From: Arcticibacterium sp051269965
Lineage (GTDB): Bacteria; Bacteroidota; Bacteroidia; Cytophagales; Spirosomataceae
NCBI GenBank assembly: GCA_051269965.1
Contig: JBNMFK010000291.1
Span: 1-5,054 of the forward strand
DNA length: 5,054 nucleotides
Reading direction: 5' to 3'
This document shows positions 1-5,054 of this stretch, piece by piece. Both the position numbers and the translations under genes were made by a program. The notes beneath the pieces are model-generated. The model did not search any database. It was not told the DNA's origin and saw only the letters and a program-made list of their open reading frames with translations. The first letter of the stretch is position 1; the number at the start of each line of letters is the position of its first letter.

Positions 1-2458
1 TATGTTTTTCGCCGCGTTGCTTCCACTGGTAGACGCCACCTACTTCCAGTCTTTTTACAGAAGATTTTGAAGTTTCAGGGAAAGCCACTCGATGCCTAAC
101 CACTGCTTCTTTGGCCAAATCATGGATATTAAGACCACCTATTCTAGAAACAGTACCTGTGAAGTATTTATCAACTACCGTCTTATTCAAACCTAAGCAC
201 TCAAAAATTTGTGCTCCTTGGTAAGACTGAAGCGTAGAGATTCCCATTTTTGAGAAAATCTTAAGCAACTCTTTATTAACTGCTTTAATATAATTGGCAT
301 AAAGTTCTTTGTCTGTAAACACACCATCTATTTGACCAGAAGCGTTCATTTGACTTAAAGTCTCGAAAGCCAAATAAGAACAAATTCCTGAAGCACCATA
401 TCCAATTAAAGTAGCATAATGATGCGTTTCCCAAACGTCTCCTGCCTCCACAACAAGGCCCGCTTTTCCTCTTAATCCTTTACGGATGAGGTGATGATGG
501 ATAGCAGAAACTGCCAATAAAGAAGGGATAGGAGCATGCTCTGAGTCTGTAGCTCTATCTGAAAGCACCAAAATCTCAAAACCGTCCCTGATAGCATCTT
601 CTGCATAGCGACAAATTCGCTGAATCCCAAAAGCTAGTGCTTCTCCAGGGTTTTCAGACCCAACAAAAAAGTAGGTATTGATGGTTTTGGCTTGGAAGCC
701 ATCCTGATCCACAAAGCGTAGTTTATCAAATTCCTTTGGTGTTAAAACCGGCTGCTGTAATTGTACTTGACGGCAATGCTTTGGAGATTCCGTCAAAATA
801 TTATCTGCAGTACCCACAAAGGATATCAACGACATAATAGACCGCTCTCTGATAGAATCTATCGGCGGATTAGTTACCTGAGCAAAGAGCTGCTTAAAAT
901 AAGATGAGAGATGCTGACTCTGACTGGATAAAATAGCCAGCGGCGTATCTATTCCCATCGAACCTATAGCCTCTTTCCCTAGTGACCCCATTGGCCCAAT
1001 AATCATCCTTAAATCCTCAGAAGTATAACCTGCCGATATTTGTCTGCTAAGTAACTTCTTTGGACTATAGTGCGTATATGGCCTAATAGATTTAGGTAAC
1101 TTTTTGATATTTATCTTATACTTCGTTATCCACTTGGCATAAGGCTGCCTTGAGCAAATTTTTGCTTTTAGCTCTTCGTCTGGGATAATTCTTCCCTGCT
1201 CCATGTCTACCACGAACATTCGTCCAGGCTGTAAACGGCCCTTGGAAACTACCTTAGATTGATCAATGTCTAAAACTCCAGCCTCGGAAGCCATAACAAC
1301 AGTGTCATCATTCAGTACCCAATATCGGGATGGCCTTAGACCATTCCGGTCTAGCGTAGCACCCACGATTTTACCATCTGTAAATGATATCGATGCAGGG
1401 CCATCCCATGGCTCCATAATCGTAGCGTGATATTCATAAAATGCTTTACGCACAGGATCCATGGTTTCATTACCATCCCAAGCTTCTGGCAGCATCATCA
1501 TCATTACATGAGGAAGTGACCTTCCAGATAAATAAAGAAGCTCTATAGCGTTATCGAGCATCGCAGAGTCAGAGTTACCTTTGTCGCATATAGGCATAAT
1601 CATTTCCATTTCTTCTTTAGTGAAGAATTCGGAATAGAAAGACTTCTCTGCAGCACGAATCCAATTGACATTGCCCTTCACCGTATTTATCTCCCCATTA
1701 TGGGCTATAAACCTAAATGGCTGAGCCAATTTCCAGGACGGGAAGGTATTGGTAGAAAACCTAGAATGGACGATTGCAAAAGCTGAAACTACTTTTTTAT
1801 CCTGTAAATCTGGAAAATAATATTTCAGCTGGTCAGTAGTTAACTGCCCCTTGTAAGAAATTGTCTTGCATGAGAGGCTTGATACATAAAAAGTATCGCT
1901 CACTCCTTTGACAGAGTCTCTAATTACAGCAGAGGCAAACTGCCGAAGAACATATAGCTTTCTTTCAAAAGCAATATCCTCTTCTATGTCCGAAGGCATT
2001 TTAATAAAGACTTGCTCAACCCACGGCTCTACCTTCAATGAACCCTCTCCAAGTTTATCGTTTAGTGTAGGAACTTTTCTGTAGCCTAAAAGCTCTAAAT
2101 TTAGTTCTTCAATCTTTCTATTAAATATTTCTCGACATTCTTCTCTAGCAATGGCATCGTAAGGGAAGAAGATCTGTCCAACACCGTACTGGCCGGCTGC
2201 TGGCAATTTAAACCCTTTACTTCTGCATTCAGAAACAAAAAATTCATGAGGGATTTGAAGTAAGAGTCCTGCTCCATCTCCAGTATTGGGATCGCAGCCG
2301 CAGGCTCCTCGGTGGTCCATACGCTCCAACATTTGAATGGCATCCGTCACTATACTATGTGATTTTCTTCCTTTGAGATGTGCTCTGAATCCAATTCCGC
2401 AAGCATCATGTTCAAACTCACTTTGGTATAAACCTGAGTTTTGTTCTGTTTCAATCAT
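1..2458 (-). CDS. gltB: Glutamate synthase (NADPH) large subunit, N-terminal 819 residues (partial)
   Basis: Large (alpha) subunit of cytoplasmic glutamate synthase. It hydrolyses glutamine in an N-terminal glutaminase domain and channels the ammonia to a flavin/iron-sulfur site, where 2-oxoglutarate becomes glutamate with electrons from the GltD subunit. The frame is open from ATG at 2458 to the window edge. A 19-residue propeptide precedes the predicted nucleophile Cys20 in EHDACGIGF, as in the family, which supports this start. The glutaminase domain (about 20-430) shows HRGACGCDPNTGDGAG, HSRFSTNTFPSW (about 228-239), AHNGEIN, SDSAMLDN, MEPWDGPA, LDRNGLRPSRY and GRLQPGRMFVVD. The central domain (about 455-760) shows QVTNPPIDSIRER, LSDRATDSEHAPIPSLLA and KMGISTLQSYQGAQIFE. 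The visible part ends at EVGGVYQWKQRGEKH, just before the FMN-binding synthase domain. Full-length proteins are about 1,500 residues, so roughly 45% is missing outside the window, not truncated in the cell as far as can be seen. No stop or frameshift was noticed. Confidence 0.97.
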   Translation of the reverse strand, partial: MIETEQNSGLYQSEFEHDACGIGFRAHLKGRKSHSIVTDAIQMLERMDHRGACGCDPNTGDGAGLLLQIPHEFFVSECRSKGFKLPAAGQYGVGQIFFPYDAIAREECREIFNRKIEELNLELLGYRKVPTLNDKLGEGSLKVEPWVEQVFIKMPSDIEEDIAFERKLYVLRQFASAVIRDSVKGVSDTFYVSSLSCKTISYKGQLTTDQLKYYFPDLQDKKVVSAFAIVHSRFSTNTFPSWKLAQPFRFIAHNGEINTVKGNVNWIRAAEKSFYSEFFTKEEMEMIMPICDKGNSDSAMLDNAIELLYLSGRSLPHVMMMMLPEAWDGNETMDPVRKAFYEYHATIMEPWDGPASISFTDGKIVGATLDRNGLRPSRYWVLNDDTVVMASEAGVLDIDQSKVVSKGRLQPGRMFVVDMEQGRIIPDEELKAKICSRQPYAKWITKYKINIKKLPKSIRPYTHYSPKKLLSRQISAGYTSEDLRMIIGPMGSLGKEAIGSMGIDTPLAILSSQSQHLSSYFKQLFAQVTNPPIDSIRERSIMSLISFVGTADNILTESPKHCRQVQLQQPVLTPKEFDKLRFVDQDGFQAKTINTYFFVGSENPGEALAFGIQRICRYAEDAIRDGFEILVLSDRATDSEHAPIPSLLAVSAIHHHLIRKGLRGKAGLVVEAGDVWETHHYATLIGYGASGICSYLAFETLSQMNASGQIDGVFTDKELYANYIKAVNKELLKIFSKMGISTLQSYQGAQIFECLGLNKTVVDKYFTGTVSRIGGLNIHDLAKEAVVRHRVAFPETSKSSVKRLEVGGVYQWKQRGEKH

Positions 2459-2473
2459 TCCTTTTGTACTCCT
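2459..2473 (-). promoter_or_regulatory. Ribosome binding site region of gltB
   Basis: Read on the minus strand, AGGAG (2469-2473) lies 10 bases before the gltB ATG, and a second purine run AAAGGA (2459-2464) directly abuts the ATG. The first is at a workable distance, the second is too close. Bacteroidota often depend little on Shine-Dalgarno pairing, so this is supporting rather than decisive evidence for the start; the Cys20 propeptide argument is stronger. Confidence 0.5.
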
Positions 2474-2732
2474 ATTATGGTTTTGTAGAATAGGTTTGGC
2501 CGGCCTTAATTAGCCATGATGGGCTTACCTAAGAGTTAATGTAGTAGTTTACATTATACCTTTGACATGCAATATAATAAGAAAAAAAGCTGAGATTGTT
2601 AGTAATTATCTGATTTTAAAGAGCACAGAAGAATAAAATATTTTTATGAAAATTAATCATTGGAATAATACAATTTATGCTCATAAAATGATTGTCTTGA
2701 CAAGTTATTTGGCTCAAAATCGGCCTATTTCT

Positions 2733-2757
2733 CTCTTATTTTACTTTAAAATAAGAG
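2733..2757. repeat. Perfect AT-rich inverted repeat (11-bp arms, 3-base loop)
   Basis: The arms CTCTTATTTTA (2733-2743) and TAAAATAAGAG (2747-2757) are exact reverse complements around the loop CTT. Neither strand has a T-run directly after the stem, so a classical intrinsic terminator is not supported. It lies about 275 bases upstream of the gltB start. It could be a protein-binding dyad, a transcript stem or the remnant of a mobile end; the sequence does not decide between these. Confidence 0.6.
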
Positions 2758-3834
2758 TTATTGAGACTAAAAACAGTGAAAATCGGGTATTGGGGTCTTA
2801 CATTTATTGAATTTATGCCAGCGTGCAATTCGGAACAGATTCAGTACAAACGATTGCTTTACCTAAACCAAAGACCTTTATCAACAAAATATAGATTGTG
2901 CCAAGCTAAGACTCTTTTGTCTAGGCTTACTCGCAATTATAATGAATCTTAACAAAGTAAAATTTCCTTTTTATCAGATTTCGAGTCTGTATTCAATAGA
3001 AAGTTAAGTTCAATTTGAGGCAACGATTTTATCTTGAAAAATCTAATTAAATTTCGCACATGATGGAGGTCCTTAGGTGTAGTTACAATACACTGATTAT
3101 TAGAATGTATAATATAATCATTCGAGTTAAATAATGGAAAAATGGTTCAAAAGCCTCAGTTTCATTGAATTTCAGCAAAGATTTAGAAACGATAATGATT
3201 GTATGGAACATTTAGCATTATGAAAGTGGCCTGATGATTATCTGTGAAAGGTGCCCGAATGAAAAGTATTGTAAAGGTAAATTGAAGCAAACAAGGCAAT
3301 TTACATCATGTGGCTATCAAGCTACACGAACTAACGGCACACTTTTCACAAGGTTAAATTGCCCTTGTTGAAAGCGTTTTATATCGTCTATTTTATGCGT
3401 ACAAACAACAAAGGGATTTCCACTACAGAATTATGTTAGGCTGGCATTAAAACTTTAGCACATAAAGACGGCCCATGCAAAGCATATTCGAGGTTAGCCA
3501 ACAGCCATCCCAAGCCCTCGGTATTTTGAGTATCGTGGAAGAATGTCTGAAGAAGACCAGTTAGCGAACCCTGTTGTAAACCGATGCTATGCTTATAGCC
3601 AAGTTTAGAACACTTTATTTTAAAGAATAAAGAATGCCCGCACTGACAAGAGAAACCATTCGATTGGTTTAGAGGATTACCAGGTAGGTGGAGAATCCTA
3701 GATCTAGGCTCGCCAAACACAACACTGGAGTGATTTTGAGGTACCAGTACGAAATAGCTTTTCGGTGTATTTACACATTTGCGGTAAAGATTTGGTTCCT
3801 TGGTATAGTCATTTTAAAAAATGCTTCTATTAGT

Positions 3835-3855
3835 GGTGACTCATCAGTGGTCACC
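3835..3855. repeat. Short inverted repeat inside the transposase remnant
   Basis: GGTGAC (3835-3840) and GTCACC (3850-3855) are perfect complements around a 9-base loop. It coincides with the THQ..SP coding block of the decayed transposase and has no T-tract, so it is probably incidental to coding rather than a terminator. Confidence 0.3.
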
Positions 3856-3911
3856 GAGATGATACTGATTCTCTACCTGACGTCGAATTCTTATGACCTT
3901 GTGATTCCAAA

Positions 3912-3988
3912 CTAGTGAGAATAATGTGCAAATACTCGGTTTCTTTCTTATGAAGATCAAAAGACGATATTGGGGCCTAGTGAGAATA
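3912..3988 (+). repeat. 12-bp direct repeat CTAGTGAGAATA, two copies
   Basis: Identical copies lie at 3912-3923 and 3977-3988, 65 bases apart start to start, both inside the 3' part of the decayed insertion sequence. The flanks differ (AA before and ATG after the first; GC before and CAA after the second). They may trace a local duplication during decay, or be chance. No function is claimed. Confidence 0.4.
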
Positions 3989-4066
3989 CAATTCTGCTGC
4001 CCGTTTATAGATGGATGTTGATTCCCCGTTAACCCTCTTCTGTCTTCACTACATCAATCATGAAGG

Positions 4067-4954
4067 CTAATCCGCAGTAATCATCTTCAAAATTACTTCT
4101 AGCATCGGATTATGATTCGTAGGATTCCACACGGCTGACAATACGGCCCGCTGCGTAATATTATTCAACACGATAAATTTCACTCCTTTGATACGATCTA
4201 ATCTCAAGGATTGCGGGATTATAGAAATACCAAAATGGTTTTGCACCAATTTATAAATGGAGTCTGAGTGAATGGTATTATGAGATACTTTAGGGGCATA
4301 ACCACTGTCCCCAAATATTTGCATCACCTTCTCAAAGTAAGATGGACTATACTGTGAATCGAACATTATAAAGGATTCATCACGAAGCTGAGACATATCT
4401 TTGAAAGTCTTCTGGTTAAGTGCATGATCTGTTGGCAGCACCAAGCAAAAAGGCTCTTTAAGTAATACTTTAGATTCTAATTCTTGTGGCACTGCGGCTA
4501 ACCTAACAAAACCCAAATCTAAGTCACGATTTAATAGACCCTCTATTTGATCTTGATTTTCCATCTCTTTGAGTGTAAAATGCACACTAGGATAATCTGT
4601 TCTAAAGGTCATTAAAAGATCTGGAATGATTTGCTGCATTGCAGAACCCACATAGCCCAGCTTTAGATCTCCTTGTAGACCATCATGTAAATGCTTAGCA
4701 TGCTGCACGGCATGATTTATCGCATTGAGATGACGCGGGAATTCTTTCTTTAAATAAATACCAGCCTTGGTTAATTCCACCTTACGGTTATGCCGCTCAA
4801 ACAGCTGAACTCCAATATGACTTTCCAGTTCTTTTATCTGTCGGCTTAGACCCGGCTGCGAAATATATAGTCTTGCTGCCGCTCTTCTGAAGTGCAGTTC
4901 TTCCGCAACGACTAGGAAATAGCGAATATGCCTTAGCTCTAATTGATACCTCAT
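4067..4954 (-). CDS. LysR-type transcriptional regulator
   Basis: DNA-binding regulator of 295 residues, the usual length for LysR proteins, which normally act as tetramers and respond to a small-molecule effector. The winged helix-turn-helix spans about residues 5-65 and shows the canonical series ELRHIRYFLVVAEELHF, RAAARLYISQPGLSRQIKEL and GVQLFERHNRKVELTKAG. A linker helix (about 66-90) leads to a periplasmic-binding-like effector domain from about residue 93, beginning GDLKLGYVGSAMQQIIPDLL, with LDLGFVRLA and KLVQNHFGISIIPQSL further on. The ELRHIRYF...EELHF start and the GYVGSA block resemble the CatM/BenM/AlsR-like branch, but the effector cannot be named. ATG at 4954 places the helix-turn-helix at the normal distance; no Shine-Dalgarno is evident. 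The stop TAG is at 4067-4069. The regulator is divergent from a probable gene starting at 5034, the classic arrangement in which it controls that neighbour and itself through the shared intergenic region. Confidence 0.95.
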   Translation of the reverse strand: MRYQLELRHIRYFLVVAEELHFRRAAARLYISQPGLSRQIKELESHIGVQLFERHNRKVELTKAGIYLKKEFPRHLNAINHAVQHAKHLHDGLQGDLKLGYVGSAMQQIIPDLLMTFRTDYPSVHFTLKEMENQDQIEGLLNRDLDLGFVRLAAVPQELESKVLLKEPFCLVLPTDHALNQKTFKDMSQLRDESFIMFDSQYSPSYFEKVMQIFGDSGYAPKVSHNTIHSDSIYKLVQNHFGISIIPQSLRLDRIKGVKFIVLNNITQRAVLSAVWNPTNHNPMLEVILKMITAD

Positions 4955-4971
4955 AGTTATTAAATATACAC

Positions 4972-4986
4972 AATAATGGTATTATT
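4972..4986. promoter_or_regulatory. Candidate LysR operator dyad in the divergent intergenic region
   Basis: AATAAT (4972-4977) and ATTATT (4981-4986) form a perfect inverted repeat around GGT, and one further imperfect pair extends it outward. Its centre at 4979 is about 40 bases before the transcription start predicted for the divergent gene and about 25 bases before the regulator's own ATG. That position is reasonable for a LysR-type site affecting both genes. It does not fit the T-N11-A core exactly, and the region is AT-rich, so chance symmetry is possible. Confidence 0.4.
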
Positions 4987-5012
4987 TGTTATCAAAAGTT
5001 AAAGTAAATTTG
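4985..5012 (+). promoter_or_regulatory. Candidate Bacteroidota-type promoter for the divergent gene
   Basis: TTTG at 4985-4988 serves as the -33 element and TAAATTTG at 5005-5012 matches the -7 consensus TAnnTTTG exactly, with 16 bases between them, slightly shorter than the spacing usually given. The predicted start of transcription is near 5019-5021, leaving about 14 bases before the ATG at 5034. The -33 element overlaps the right arm of the dyad, which suits control by the adjacent regulator. Confidence 0.5.
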
Positions 5013-5033
5013 GTAAACTAAAAGTAAAACCAA

Positions 5034-5054
5034 ATGAACTTTCAATACGGCATC
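5034..5054 (+). CDS. Probable start of a divergent gene (first 7 codons, partial)
   Basis: ATG at 5034 opens a frame reading MNFQYGI up to the window edge. Support is indirect: it is divergent from a LysR-type regulator, lies a short distance after a consensus-matching promoter, and the 80-base intergenic region contains a dyad. There is no clear Shine-Dalgarno, only an A-rich stretch, which is common in Bacteroidota. Seven residues are too few to name a product. The real start could lie further right. Confidence 0.45.

Larger units (their letters stand above)
2459..3075. other. AT-rich non-coding spacer upstream of gltB
   Basis: About 600 bases without a convincing gene. It holds the gltB leader near its left end, with an 8-bp GC palindrome GGCCGGCC at 2498-2505 standing out from AT-rich surroundings, and a perfect hairpin at 2733-2757 (separate entry). 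A minus-strand TATAAT-like hexamer occurs at 2553-2558, but no paired upstream element was seen, so the gltB promoter is not assigned. A 63-codon open frame at 2761-2952 starts with TTG, has no recognisable domain and is treated as chance. The right part borders the presumed left end of the decayed insertion sequence. Confidence 0.6.
3134..3990 (+). pseudogene. IS1595-family transposase pseudogene (multiple frameshifts and stops)
   Basis: Remnant of a transposase with an N-terminal zinc ribbon and an ISXO2-like DDE-type catalytic domain. It is readable only by changing frame. From ATG 3134: MEKWFKSLSFIEFQQRF, DNDCMEHLAL, a TGA at 3221, then KWPDDYL. After an apparent 2-base loss near 3244: CERCPNEKYCKGKLKQTRQF, TSCGYQATRTNGTL, a zinc ribbon with one of four cysteines replaced by Phe. 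After a 1-base loss near 3343: HKVKLPLLKAFYIVYFMRTN and NKGISTTEL, a family hallmark, then TAG at 3437. Fainter blocks follow: KTAHAKHIR (3465-3491), SIVE (3529-3540) and EEDQL (3549-3563), where VEVDE...GG.EE is expected; WSDF (3726-3737), like the D.W.GY block; THQWSPR (3839-3859), like the THQ..VSP block; and a broken YLDEF at 3874-3890. Order and spacing suit a protein of about 280-300 residues. The first half is a firm call, the second half is inferred. The 3' end is approximate. Confidence 0.8.
3076..4055 (+). mobile_element. Decayed IS1595-family insertion sequence (boundaries tentative)
   Basis: The region holds a broken IS1595-type transposase (separate entry) and about 980 bases fits an intact element of this family, usually around 1 kb. 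The proposed ends are a weak terminal inverted repeat: GGTGTAGTTACAATA at 3076-3090 against GATGTAGTGAAGACA read on the minus strand from 4055 down to 4041, with 10 of 15 positions equal, including TGTAGT at positions 3-8. The left end lies 58 bases before the transposase ATG, a typical distance. No 8-bp target duplication is visible (GGTCCTTA on the left, AATCATGA on the right), which may reflect age or wrong ends. The right end falls about 12 bases beyond the stop codon of the lysR-type gene, so that gene was not interrupted. The presence of the element is well supported; its exact limits are not. Confidence 0.5.

Noticed and set aside
2101..2343. Minus-strand open frame of 80 codons overlapping gltB.
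   Set aside because: It is an alternative frame inside the strongly supported gltB coding region.
2557..2564. TACCTTTG on the plus strand, an exact TAnnTTTG match.
   Set aside because: No TTTG or TTG at the right distance upstream and no plus-strand gene follows; eight-base matches with two free positions occur by chance.
2655..2693. Inverted pair AATCATT / AATGATT with a 25-base gap.
   Set aside because: Seven AT-rich base pairs across a long loop are expected by chance here.
2761..2952. Plus-strand open frame of 63 codons in the gltB upstream spacer.
   Set aside because: TTG start, no ribosome binding site, no recognisable motif and unremarkable composition; length is within chance expectation.
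3436..3720. Minus-strand open frame of 94 codons with a zinc-ribbon-like look (GFSCQCGHSLFFKIK followed by CSKLGYKHS), which could suggest a second, oppositely oriented transposase remnant.
   Set aside because: Plus-strand transposase blocks flank and run through this stretch at the expected distances, and the minus-strand resemblance is short and lacks a matching N-terminus. I treat it as antisense to the decayed element. A frameshift-aware search of both strands would settle it.
3688..3915. Plus-strand open frame of 75 codons.
   Set aside because: It shares a frame only in part with the decayed transposase, has no recognisable domain of its own, and its ATG lies inside the pseudogene.
2789..3976. 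TATTGGGG near 2789 and again near 3969 as possible element ends.
   Set aside because: The copies are in direct, not inverted, orientation, and the left one is too far from the transposase start.

Overview
The window looks like chromosomal DNA of a Bacteroidota bacterium, probably of the Cytophagales type. This is inferred from the moderately low GC content, the flavour of the GltB protein (for example the stretch VWETHHYATLIGYG), a good match to the Bacteroidota promoter pattern TTTG / TAnnTTTG near the right edge, and weak Shine-Dalgarno usage. No marker gene fixes the genus.

Layout from left to right. (1) Positions 1-2458, minus strand: the first 819 codons of gltB, the large subunit of NADPH-type glutamate synthase. 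It covers the complete glutaminase domain and central domain, is cut by the left window edge and shows no frameshift. (2) Positions 2459 to about 3075: roughly 600 bp of AT-rich non-coding DNA holding the gltB leader and ribosome binding site and a perfect 11-bp-arm hairpin. (3) About 3076-4055, plus strand: a heavily decayed insertion sequence of the IS1595 (ISXO2-like transposase) type. Its transposase can be followed only by hopping between reading frames, but recognisable family blocks occur in the right order at roughly the right distances. (4) 4067-4954, minus strand: an intact LysR-type regulator of 295 residues. (5) 4955-5054: an intergenic region with a dyad and a Bacteroidota-type promoter, leading to the first seven codons of a probable divergent plus-strand gene cut by the right edge.

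GltB makes glutamate from glutamine and 2-oxoglutarate; its partner gltD, if present, lies outside the window. The LysR regulator probably controls the divergent gene whose start is just visible; nothing ties it to gltB, because the dead insertion sequence and long spacers separate them. I found no undescribed system here. The most informative non-obvious content is the fossil insertion sequence in what otherwise looks like empty DNA, and the regulator-promoter arrangement at the right edge.
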